DNA of 64,000 bases from Lucinisca nassula (taxonomy: Eukaryota; Mollusca; Bivalvia; Lucinida; Lucinidae), in the NCBI GenBank assembly GCA_963580285.1, contig OY757011.1, positions 155,547,245-155,611,244 of the forward strand, written 5' to 3'. The position numbers and the translations under genes were made by a program. Positions within the stretch are counted from its first letter, which is position 1, and every line of letters begins with the position of its first letter. The notes beneath the pieces are model-generated. The model was given only the letters and a program-made list of their open reading frames with translations, made no database searches and was not told the DNA's origin. This document shows positions 48,811-59,700 of this stretch, in pieces.

Positions 48811-49074
48811 CGTCTCAGTTCAACACACATGTACAATATCTGTGACCTTTCACCTTCTGTTTTTTTGGAACATGATGCACTACATGGTGATGTGAAATAA
48901 ATCGTTTGCAGCTATCACTTTTATATAACTACAATCATAAATATTATTATATCACTGTAATTATACAAAATGTGATTTTGCTATAAAAAATTTATTAGCA
49001 GAAAAATCTGAATTATAATGTATATATATAAAAAAATGTATTTTCTCAATAAGACTAAGAACATTGTGAAAGAA

Positions 49075-49195
49075 GGCGTGGCTTATTTTACTTCCGGGTT
49101 CGCCATTTGCTTACAAGGACGAAAATTCGTGTTGACTGACCAGAGTCCGCGGATTTTCTTTCATAAAAACGAACAGACTTTAGAAAGAAAAGGTA
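49075..49195. promoter_or_regulatory. Candidate bidirectional promoter between CNPY and ARPC1
   Basis: An ACTTCCGG (ETS-type) site at 49090-49097 is followed at 49101-49106 by CGCCAT (YY1-type), in locally CpG-richer sequence. It lies 270 bp upstream of the Canopy start and 4.6 kb upstream of the ARPC1 start. An AAAAG|gtaaac donor at 49192/49193 on the plus strand could end a non-coding first ARPC1 exon, since the ARPC1 start exon begins at a good splice acceptor. Motif-level inference only. Confidence 0.35.
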
Positions 49196-49324
49196 AACCT
49201 TTCGTATTATATTTCAGCCATAAAGGTACACTACGTGCATTTCTGCTTCGCCAAAGTGATTTAATACGTGTATAGTTTTAAGCTAGTAGTTGTTTCGCAT
49301 CAAAACGTTTCGGCCTAACGATAA

Positions 49325-49350
49325 AACTCTATCTATCTATCTATCTATCT
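49325..49350 (+). repeat. (TCTA)n microsatellite
   Basis: About six TCTA units. Confidence 0.85.
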
Positions 49351-50008
49351 TCTTATACTGAGCCGGTCATATCTGGCCATTACCTCAGTTGATTGGGTGG
49401 CTAAATTTAGAATTTAGCTGAAAAAAAAAAAAAAAAGAGAGGCACTGGATGCGTCCTTAAAACTATTTACAATCTGCATAACAGAGGTATCCTAAAACGC
49501 ATACCTCTGAGACCCAATCTTACACTGTGCGGGCTTTGAACTCTTCTGCGGACTTGGCATTCACCGCAGAGGAGGGAAGACTATTCCATTGGGGAATAGT
49601 ACTAGGAAAAACGAGTTCTTCAGGGCATCACTATAGGACTGGTATCTACGATATTGTGAGTCGTTTAACTCAACAAAACAACAACAATTATGCCCATTTC
49701 TCGTGGATTCGTGCCTTCTCATCAGATTCGTGCCTTTTTTAGTCGCGTGAAAATCGCGAGCATACAACTGTTGCACGTGTACCGGTTCCAAAAACGTTTT
49801 GTTGAAGAAGCTGTATTGAAGTTAAAGCCAAGAAAATGTGGAAAAAGCAGGTATATTGCCCCATATATGTATTTAAACACAGATAAACGAACAAAAGAAG
49901 GCATATTTTTTTTAATATGAACCCTTACTTTAATCCTAATTTTCCCCTTTTTACAGGGCTTTGCAACCGTTTTCACCATCTGCATTCATTTCTAAACAAT
50001 GGCGGTCA
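49351..50008. other. Intergenic; retroelement scrap and unassigned sequence
   Basis: 49490-49660 minus/plus reads as a possible C-terminal retroelement scrap (TLCGL-, LTAEEGRLFHWGIVLG), too short to place. ATTCGTGCC repeats at 49709-49735 recur inverted at 51741-51760. An A-tract lies at 49421-49436. Confidence 0.3.
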
Positions 50009-50016
50009 TGGACAAC

Positions 50017-51280
50017 GGGAACAAGACAATTCATCGACAAGACAATTCATCGACATGGTTTTTGGAGACAATTCATCGACACAAATGAAGACAACTCATC
50101 GACACTTTTTGAAGACAATTCATCGACACATTATTATGTTGAAATTATACACAAGTTGGTAAAATGAAGACACTGTTTTGAAAATAAAATGATCTTTTAT
50201 CACGTTTATGATCAAAATAACGAATTTAGAAACATTTAATTCAATATTTTGGCTTATTGACCCTTTTAACCGCTTAAAAGAAAATGTATATGGAACTTGG
50301 TCAAATATTATTCAAAACTTTCATAATCAAAATAAAAAAAGATGGTAAGTGAAGCTTGATTGGGAGTTACATATATGTTTGCATTTTTTCCCCTAAATTT
50401 TCAGCATTAAATAAGATTCTGCTCAAATCAAAACGATTCTAACGATAACGCCTAACGTTTATAGGCAGAAATATGAAACGTAAACATAATCCCATTTAAC
50501 CCATTTAGTACCATATACCCCAAAACGGGTACCCTGGCAAACAGTGTATGCTCAGCTCAGACGCCACAGAACGCGGCGTCTGATCAGGGCCTACACTGTT
50601 TGCAAAATGTTCAGCTATTTTCCAAAACAAATTTAGTTGAAAACACAACCTGACAACCCTACATTTTTAAATGGACTCATGCTATATATAAGGAGGAGGA
50701 TTCAATTTGGTACAAAAATGGTTAAACTGAACTTTTACCCCTAAAGTGGGATTAATCAAGGTCCATCGCATGGGCTTATTATCTAGATGATAATTCACCA
50801 ACACGGTTTATATCTCATGATCAGAACTAGGTATCTAAATGCGAATTGTACAAATCTCGAGGCTAAATTATCCTTCAACTCCAGTGGTCGTACTATCAAT
50901 ACTGCCACTACATACATATGTAGCAATCAGCATCCTAAAAGCTACATGCTATCCTCAGTTACTTTGAGACAGCTCCCCGACAGTCACTGTTTTGCGACAT
51001 CAAATCAGACGAGGCAAACTATTGCGGTTAAAATGGTCAATAAGCCAAAATATTGAATTATTTTTTTTTAAATTCGTAATTTTGATCATAAACGTGATAA
51101 TAGATAATTTTATTTTCAAAACATTGTCTTCATTTTATCAGCTTGTGTATAATTTCAACATAATAATGTGTCGATGAATTGTCTTCAAAAAGTGTCGATG
51201 AGTTGTCTTCAATTGTGTCGATGAATTGTCTCCAAAAACCGTGTCGATGAATTGTCTTGTCGATGAATTGTCTCGATTCC
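50017..51280. mobile_element. Fold-back DNA transposon with ~255-bp inverted repeats and 8-bp target duplication
   Basis: TGGACAAC lies at 50009-50016 and 51281-51288. The arms 50017-50275 and 51028-51280 are inverted copies (>90% by eye). Each arm starts with five iterations of a CAATTCATCGACA motif spaced 15-30 bp, followed by a unique stretch (TATGTTGAAATTATACACAAG ...). Ends are GGGAACAAGACAATTC and GGAATCGAGACAATTC. Interior ~750 bp, including a TTAA MITE at 50500-50721, shows no transposase. An 8-bp duplication fits hAT, P or Merlin; not CACTA (3) or Mariner (TA). Confidence 0.85.
50500..50721 (+). repeat. MITE family B nested in the fold-back element
   Basis: TTAA at 50496-50499 and 50722-50725; ends CCCATTTAGTACC and GGTACAAAAATGG; hairpin GACGCCACAGAACGCGGCGTC at 50559-50579. 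Confidence 0.85.
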
Positions 51281-51288
51281 TGGACAAC

Positions 51289-52090
51289 TTATCCGTGTGA
51301 GCAGGCGCTTGGCAGCTGAATCTGAATAGAATAATAGATGTTGCAATTCCCTCCATGACTCACCTGCCAATTAACGTCCAATTGAGTTTCATTAAGTCCA
51401 TTAATGCCGCCAAAGTGTTATTTCAAGTGTGGTCATAAGATGTTTATTTCACGACCTTATCCACTGCTAATCAACGACGGCATATGATAATTAAAAATAT
51501 TCATCAGTACATTTTTTTTTTTTTTCTTTAAGTTTTGTTTTCTTTCCCAGCATTAGTAATGAGATAAATTGTTGATTTGTTAATAATGGTCATGTAATTC
51601 TATGAACAATAACTATCAATAGGGATAAAGCTGAATTTCAGTGTAATACTAATACGTTGCATGTGTGCTTGAAGTTTGAATGTGACATGTTAAATCAGTC
51701 AATGGTCAAAGGGACACAACCAAAACGGTTTTATTAACAAAGGGCACGAATCTGATGAGAAAGCTTCCAAGTGATCTTGATCAGCTATGACCAGCATTAA
51801 GGTAAGCTATTTATACTTGACAAAAATTTGTTGCATTTCCAATATTCCGAATTATAAATTATTGTTTACAAATTTATTTGAAAGACTAGTTACATTTTTA
51901 TCATGAACTGACATTGCCTTAATAACATTTAATACGTTTAGTGGCACGAATCACCGAGAAAACGGCATAACCCTACAGCAAAACTAGTTCTTCACAAAAA
52001 ATAAAAACAAACAAAAAACTATGGATTTTTCATCTTTGTTTTTGTTATTGGGAACTAAACAGATACTAAGCTTTCATAAATTAATATTCA
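51289..52090. other. Intergenic, nothing recognised
   Basis: A T-tract at 51511-51523 and GGCACGAATC motifs at 51744 and 51943 that pair with 49709-49735 in inverted sense. Confidence 0.3.
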
Positions 52091-52091
52091 T

Positions 52092-52290
52092 AATTGGTGC
52101 TCGCCCTGCCCAAATAGATTGGGCTACATGATGCTTCCACGCAGAGCTGAATCTGACCACACAAGAGTACTGGTTAACAGCTTAGAAGGACTAAGCCTAC
52201 CCAGGCAAAGCGAAATAAGTCAGATCTTCCAATGCATATAAGCCTGCAGTTCTGGGTTCATTGGGTGGCAGGGCTTGAGATGTCATTTTG
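52092..52290 (+). mobile_element. SINE family S4, 5' part
   Basis: GCTCGCCCTGCCCAAATAG, GGCTACATGATGCTTCCACG, GGGTGGCAGGGCTTGAGATG; then it is interrupted by the CR1-like relic. Confidence 0.65.
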
Positions 52291-52295
52291 CCATA

Positions 52296-53015
52296 CTCAG
52301 AATCAGAATTGGTACATGACATTTATACACCAGGACCTGTGATATGGGAAGCTAGTCCTTAGCTTAAACCAAAGAGGTAAACAGTTACTTAGCCACACAT
52401 TCCTTAGCACATTCGACTGTCAAAATAATAGAATCAGGAAGAAAATTCCAATCTTTAATGGTTCGGGGATGAACGATTCTTTGAAAATGTCGGTTCTTGC
52501 AGTAAGGGTCTGAAAAGCCAATGAATGGTGGTTTCTACAGTGCCCAGCTGGGGGAACAAGGTCATCTGGCAGTGCCCTATAGACCTTTGAATAAAAGTAT
52601 GAACCTACTGTCTTTTTTCCTTTTCTTGAGAGACTCCCATCTTAATTTTCCTGGTATTGCAGTCATCCTCCCAGTTGCCCCTTATAAATCTAGCAGCTCT
52701 ATTCTGAACTTTTTCAATTTCATCATTAAGGACCACTCCACTGGGGTCCAAGATACAACTACCATATTCCAAGATAATTAGATTGGGTGAACAAGACTTA
52801 GTCCTTTATATGCTACCTCTTGTACATCCTGAAGACATTGATGAAGATTTCGCCTTGGGAAACAAGCATTCTATTTGCCTTCACATATTGCTAATATGTG
52901 TATTCCATTTCAAATTGTATGTGATTGTCACACCAAGGTATTTAATGGAATTCACATTCTCGAGAACCGTTCGCTCTAAGGTGAGGAGGGAACGGGGTTG
53001 CTGAATTATACACTG
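52296..53015 (-). pseudogene. CR1-like non-LTR retrotransposon C-terminal relic, reverse copy
   Basis: On the minus strand the tail (CAGAATTCTG-type, 52300) precedes, reading upstream, the same SFIPRTIKDW, ANTQ- and [10 protein letters not shown] blocks as 47598-47897, and further back the LSWNMV-, KLKKFRIELLDL region. Frameshifts throughout; it sits ~700 bp upstream of ARPC1. Confidence 0.7.
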
Positions 53016-53285
53016 AAGGGGCAGAGGAACTAGTCGGTAAATTCAATGTCAGATGTGTTTAATAAAACTAAGTTCATGGAGGTTCCATTGACTGGAAGAT
53101 CAGCCCCTTTCATGTATGACAGCTGCAGGAGCAATCAAGTTACTTCAAGGCTTATTACCCAGTAAAGCCTTAGGATCCTAGTGTCCTGACTCCTGAAGGA
53201 ACTAGCAAATGAGTTAGGTCCAGTTTTTGCACACCTGTTTTAACAGTCTTTCCTAGCAAACATTTGTCCACACTTCAAAAAAGGA
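53016..53285. other. Intergenic, nothing recognised
   Basis: No repeat boundary or supported exon seen. Confidence 0.3.
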
Positions 53286-53289
53286 GATA

Positions 53290-53435
53290 GGGCTCTTGCG
53301 GTTCTAACGAGTACCCACAATCTATATCTTAAAGCAGAAATAAGAAAAATAAGGTTTACCTTTGTAAACCCCAGTTTTTCTATATAGTGGGGTTCGAGGG
53401 GGTCAAAATTATATAGGTGTGTTTTCGTGATGTAG
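53290..53435 (+). repeat. MITE family C, right half
   Basis: GCGGTTCTAACGAGTACCC ... AGGTTTACCTTTGTAAACCC ... GGTGTGTTTTCGTGATG. Confidence 0.7.
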
Positions 53436-53449
53436 GGTAATCTAGTTAA

Positions 53450-53657
53450 CCCTTATCTTGCTGTTCACAACAACCTCTATCTTTGCAAACAGTGTAGATC
53501 CAGATCAGATGGCTTCTGATCAGGATCTTCACTGTTTGGTATTCAGTTTTATGAATTTGTAGCAATGAATTACATCAAGTAATTAATTTGATAGTAATTT
53601 GATTGGTTGATAGACTGAAATGGGTGTGGCTTAAATGAATATTCAGCAAGATAAGGG
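53450..53657 (+). repeat. MITE family A, TTAA-flanked, 40 bp upstream of the ARPC1 exon
   Basis: TTAA at 53446-53449 and 53658-53661; ends CCCTTATCTTGCTG and CAGCAAGATAAGGG. Confidence 0.85.
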
Positions 53658-53698
53658 TTAAATGGTACAATGTATGACATATTCAATTTATTCCCCAG

Positions 53699-53787
53699 AG
53701 CTTATAGATAGGCCAGGACAATGTCTGAGCTACACAGTTTTGGTGTGAAAGCAATCTCCTGCCATGCCTTCAGTGCCAGTAGAAATG
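53699..53787 (+). CDS. ARPC1: ARPC1 first coding exon (CDS from 53721)
   Basis: The ATG at 53721 opens 22 codons plus one base, ending AAT G|gtgagt. The sequence just upstream, ttattccccag at 53688-53698, reads as a splice acceptor, so 53699-53720 is probably 5' UTR and a non-coding exon should lie upstream. HSFxVxxISCHAF matches the conserved N-terminus of ARPC1. Confidence 0.92.
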
Positions 53788-56700
53788 GTGAGTATTTAAG
53801 AAATAAATTTTATTTTTCTGCTGTTCATGAAAGTATGAATGCAGTGGGTCGCATGCAAAGTTAATGAACCCCAAAGGGGTTTATGTAAACTTTGCTAGAG
53901 ACCGCTGTCATTCATACTTTCATGAAAAGCAGAAAAATTAAGTTTATTTTTTATATTTACATTCTTTGCCCCTCATCACTTGGCAAAAAAATGCTTATAT
54001 GGCAAACTTTTAAAGCTGGAAAACATTTACACGCTGTTTTTCTACAAAGAGCAGAAGAGCGTTGACATCACCAACGCCCCTAGAGAACCATGGTTTAGAC
54101 TGACGTCACTTGACGTCATTGAAAATCATGTGACTGGATGCGTTCATGCAAGTATGAACTACATTGTTTTCTATAGGTTCACTGGAAATGTAAATATAGC
54201 TGCTTAACCCTTGTCCTGCTGATCCCGGATATGCCTCATCTTTCAAACAATGAAGATCCCAGATCAGATGGCTTCTGATCAGGATCTACAGTGTTTGCCA
54301 TTTAGTTTATGAATTTTTTGCAATGATTGGCATCAAGTAATCTGATTGGTTGATAATCAGTAGTGGGTGTGGCATATTTAAATATTCAGCAGGACAACAG
54401 AGTTCTCGGAAACGCCGAATCCGGCGTACTTGTACGCCTGTTATTGCTTTTGTACGCGTAAAATTTCCTGTCGTGGATTCTTAATTACGCCAATTTTTTT
54501 TCGTCTGACGCGTCCGTTATCCCATGTAAAAATGATCCCAATCACATCAAAAGATGACAGCAGGTGTCCAATTGATCTCCAAATTTAGCTACCGCTTTCA
54601 GATCAAAAGTTTACCGTTAATCATCGCCGCCAGGCTTGTTCAAGCATTACCTGGCTAGGACACTCATCTGTATTGCTCTCTCGGCCAATCAGAGCATCAC
54701 GGCTAGAAGATTGGCAGGTCAGTCTAGCGGTTTGCGAGATGCAGCAATCTCGTGGCTGTTTAACATTAATTGACTGTTTTGTTTCCGGATACTTGTATAC
54801 ACAGTTGGATTATCGGTAATTTGATTGTTGAAAAAAATGTCAAAGGCATAATTAAAGGATGCGATAATCTAGTGTATAAATCGTCTTTATTACGATAAAA
54901 GAAAATTATGACTCGAGTTTGCCGCATTATCAAGTTACCTTGATTAGGCCTATTTGAATGAAAAAAATAATTATCAAGTGTTGAGCTGCCTGCTCATAGT
55001 GGAGGTCTGGAACAGACACCTGTGGCATCTGATCTGGGCCTGCACTGTTATTTTTTTTGTCCCCAAATGGGGCTATTGTAATGGTCTTCGTCGTACGTCC
55101 GTCCGTCTTACCGGATAACTCCTAGACGGTGATAGATAGAAACTTGAAACTTTGGGAACCGACAGATCTTTGGTCTGGGGAGTGCATGACACTTTCGGAA
55201 TTTTGATATCGCCCTAAGGGTGGGCCCATGGGGGGTAGGGCCCGCGGGGGTCAAAAATCAAAATTTCCAGGACATCGTCGTGTAACATATCAAAGAATCC
55301 AAAAGTTTCATATGCCATTTTATGTACTAGGATGTAGTGCATGGCCTGAACAGACTTGTCCTGTTGGTGCAGCCTGATCAGAGCCTGCACGACTGTTAAC
55401 TGCTCACACTCAATTTAAACCCATATCCTGATGAATAAATTAATTTACCCAGTCCACTCATGACTTTCAAAGCCTAATGTAATTTATCCATTCAAATTCA
55501 CAATCTGAGTGACAGTGTAAATCCTGATTAGATGGAAGCCATCTGATCTGGATCTCCACTGCAAGAAAAAGGTTTGTCATGTTAAGCAGAATAAGAGTTC
55601 AAGTCCCATTTAGCCATAATTGACACACGTTTTTAGGGTCAAACTCCAACTTTTCAAAATTTGACTCCAACTTTTCAGATTTGAATCCAACTTTTTCCAT
55701 GGATGGATTCTTAAACTCCTGTTTTCAAAATCCTAGTGAGAACTCTGGGACAAGGGTTAAAATATGAAGCTTAACATTAAATCCTTAGTCATACATGTAT
55801 TCATAGCTCTCACTGTGAAAATGTACTACTACTACACTGGCATGAGACATTTCAGATTTTTGGCAGATTTCAGATTTTTTGGCTTAAAATATGTTTTGCT
55901 TAGTTACTTGTTTTTGTCTGAAATTTACAAAAATGACACTTTTAGAAGGGTTGATGGGGCTTCAGATTTTTATGCCCCCGCATCATATGATGCCGGGGGC
56001 ATATAGTTCTACGGTTTTCCGTACGTGTGTACGTGCGTACATGTGTATGTCTGTCTGTACGTGTGTGTGTACGTACGTACGTACGTACGTGATGTACGTA
56101 CGTGATCCTGTAACCTCAGGTTAAAGTTTTTGTAACGGGTAGAGCCTGAACTTTTAGAACTCATATTTTCCTAACCATTTGATGGAACTGGTTCATCTTT
56201 GGTATGATGATAGATATAGGTCCAAAGTTTTATTAAGCAATACCCCCACCCATGCCTGTGACCTCAAGGTCAAGGTCACAGACTTACAAATTTTCAATGT
56301 TAAAGACTCAGGTTAAGGTTTTTGTAACAGGTACACTTGAACATTTTAGAACTCATATTTTCCAAACCATTTGATGGAAATGGTTCATATTTGGTATGAT
56401 TATAGATATAGGTCCAAAGTTTTATTCAGCGATACCCCCACCCATGCCCATGGCCTCAAGGTCAAGGTCATGGACTTAGAAATTTTCCATGTTAAATCCT
56501 CTATGTAAGGTATTTGTACCTGGTAGAACCTGAACTTTTATGATGGTTTTGGTTCATATGATGATAGATATAGGTACAAAGTTTTATTCAGCAATACCCC
56601 CACCCATGCCTATAACCTCAAGGTCAAGGTCACAGACTTAGACAATTTTAATGTGAAAGATTTTAAAGAGCTCCAATTTTCCAAACTATATTATGGATTT

Positions 56701-59700
56701 GGCTTATGTATGCTATGATGATAGATACAGGTCCAAATGTTTATTTGGCAATACCCCCACTCATGCCTATGGCTTCAAGGTCAAGGTCACAGACTTAGAA
56801 ATTTTTAATTAGATATTTTAAGAGTTGATATTTTCCAAATTGTGCGATGGATTGAGTTGATATTTGGTATGATGTTAGATACCTGTCCATTTTATTCAGC
56901 TATACCCCCACCCATGCCCATGAGCTCAAGGTCAAGGTCACAGACTTAAAAAATTTTAATTATCCCCTCGTACTACATAGCTCTAGCGTCCATATTTCTT
57001 CACTGATTTCAATATAACTTCACACAAATGTTCCTTATGACAATATCTCAAGTGAGTTTGACTTTCAAGGTCATGACCTCAAGGTCAAGGTTACTGTGGC
57101 TATTTTTAGAAAAAACTTTGTCATTGCTCTAGCGCTTACATTTCTTCACTGATTTCAATATAACTTCACACAAATGTTCCTTATGACAATATCTCAAGCC
57201 ATTTCAACTTTCAAGGTCAAGGTCACTGTGGCTATTTTTAGAAAAACTTTGTCATCGCTCTAGCGACTGCATTTCTTCACTGGTTTCAAAATAACTTCAC
57301 ACAAATGTTCCTTATGACAATACCTCGAACGAGTTTGACTTTCAAGGTCAAGGTCACCTTGGCTATTTTTAGAAAAACTTTGTCATTGCTCTAGCGCTTA
57401 GATTTTTTCACCAATTTCAATATTACTTCACACAAATGTTCCTTATGACAATATCTCTAGCAAGTTCCACTTTCAAGGTCAAGGTCACTGTGGCAATTTT
57501 TAGAAAAACTTTGTCATCGCTCTAGCACTTACATTCTTTCACAGATTTCAATATAACTTCACACAAATGTTCCTTATGACAATATCTCGAGCGATTTCGA
57601 CTTTCAAGGTCAAGGTCACTGTGCCTATTTTTAGAAACATTTTGTCATCACTATAGCGACTACATTTCTTCACTGATTTCAATATAACTTCACACAAATG
57701 TTCCTTATGACAGTACCTCGAGCAAGTTCGACTTTTAAGGTCAAGGTCACTGTCGCTATTTTTAGAAAAACTTTGTCATTGCTCTAGTGCTTACATTTTT
57801 TCACCAATTTCAATATAACTTCTCACAAATGTTCCTGATGACAAGGTCACACACTTAGAAAATTTTGTTGCAACATGAATTTTCGGGGTGAGGCGGGGCC
57901 CTTGGCGGGGGCATCTGTGTCGTCTGGACACATTTCTAGTTCACTCATGTTTCAGATTTTTTCAGCAGTCCACCAGTCTCATGCCTGACAACATGTATAT
58001 TGTGTAGATGTGTAATGAAAAAGTAAATTGTCTAACATTTTTATGCCCCAAACTTCAAAGAAGTTGTGAGGGCATATTGCTTTTGTTTTCTTTGTCCATT
58101 TGTCTGTCTGCTAGTTGGTCCCTCATGCTTTTTTCTGCATAGCATAACTTTTTAATCATGCATGCTTTTTATAGGTTTATAAAATTTCATTATCATATAT
58201 GGATTCCTTATAAAAATTAATTGATCATATTTTTTTTCTTATCAGGGTTATGCCCCTTTCTCTGAGTTATACACCCTTTGCAAAAAATACAATGAAAGCT
58301 TGTCAGCAAGATATCTATCAAACTATGCGAGCTATTAAATTGAAACTTGCTCTGCTGATAGAGGATGATGAGTAGATGAACTGATCAACTTTTGAAAAAA
58401 AAAACTGAAATTTTTTTTCTTGAGGAATGGCCCTTTGAAATTTTGGGCATTTTAAACTTGTAAGCAAGATATCTCAAAAACCCAGTTAAGCTATTGCCTT
58501 GAAACTTAACAGGCTGATAGGGAATGCTGATTGGATGACCTGATTGACTTTTGGAAAAAAATCCAATTTTTTTTTCTTGAGTTATGGCCTTTTGAAAATT
58601 TATGCATTTTGACTTTGAAAGCAAAACAGCTCTAAAAGTATTCTAGCTATTGTCTTGAAACACTAGCCCTTTGGGCAATTTGGCATTTTAACCTTGTAAT
58701 CAAGCTATTGTCTTGAAACAATAGCCCTTTGAGCAATTTGGCATTTTAACCTTGTAAGCAAGCTATTTGGAAAACTGTTTAACCCATTGAGTACCAGAAA
58801 GCCCTAAAGGGGTACCTTGGCAAACAGTGCAGGCCCAGATCAGATGCTGCAGAACGCGGCGTCTGATCAAGGCCTCCACTATTTGCTAAAAATTTTCCTA
58901 ATTAACTTTGAAGAAAACACAACATGACACCCCTAAATTTTGAAATGAACTCCTGCTATATATAAGGAGGAAGATTCCATGTGGCACTAAAAGGGTTAAG
59001 CTATTGCTTTGAAACTTTATAGAGGCTGATAGGGAATGAGAAGTAGATGACCTGAATAACTTCTGAAAAAAATTTCAAAATTTAATCTTGAGTTATGGCC
59101 CTTTCAAAGTTTCGTCATTTGTAAGCAAGATATCTGGGAAAAAACTGTTAAAGCTATTACCTTGAAACTCGACAGGCTGGTAGGGAATGATAGGTACATG
59201 ACCTGATTAACTTTTGAAAAAATTATGAAAACTATTCTTCAGTTATGGCCCTGTGAAAATTTTGACATTTTACAAACGCACTTTCTAGTATTCATTTTGC
59301 CCCCAACTTCGAAGAAGTGATTGCTATTGCTTTGTTATGCCCCCCACCTTTGACGAAGTTCTGGATTCCCAACTTCAACAAAGTTGTGGGGGCATATTGC
59401 GTTTGCTTAGTCCATCTGTCCATTCATTCATCCATCCTTAAGTCCATCCGTCACACACTGTAGAATGTATCATCTCGTAGGATCCATATATGTTGGGGTT
59501 CTGTAATTTCATATGTGCATTGTGTATGAAAAAGTAAGGAAACCATATTCTTTGCCTTTTCGCTTTGCAGACTTAGGCGGTTTTAACATTGGAAAATCTT
59601 GTAAGCAAAATATCTCAAAAACTGGCTGGGTAATAGGCTCTTGAAATTTTGCAAGCAGTTTGGAACTACCTGTGTTGTGAAGATGACCTGATTAAATTTT

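Noticed and set aside
49018..49275. 85-codon plus-strand open frame near the candidate promoter
   Set aside because: No recognisable family; it spans the ETS-like promoter motif and a likely splice donor, so it is more likely 5' leader sequence.
55764..56124. Short open frames near 55.8-56.1 kb as a gene in ARPC1 intron 1
   Set aside because: The second part is translation of (TACG)n and the Helitron-like 5' hairpin.
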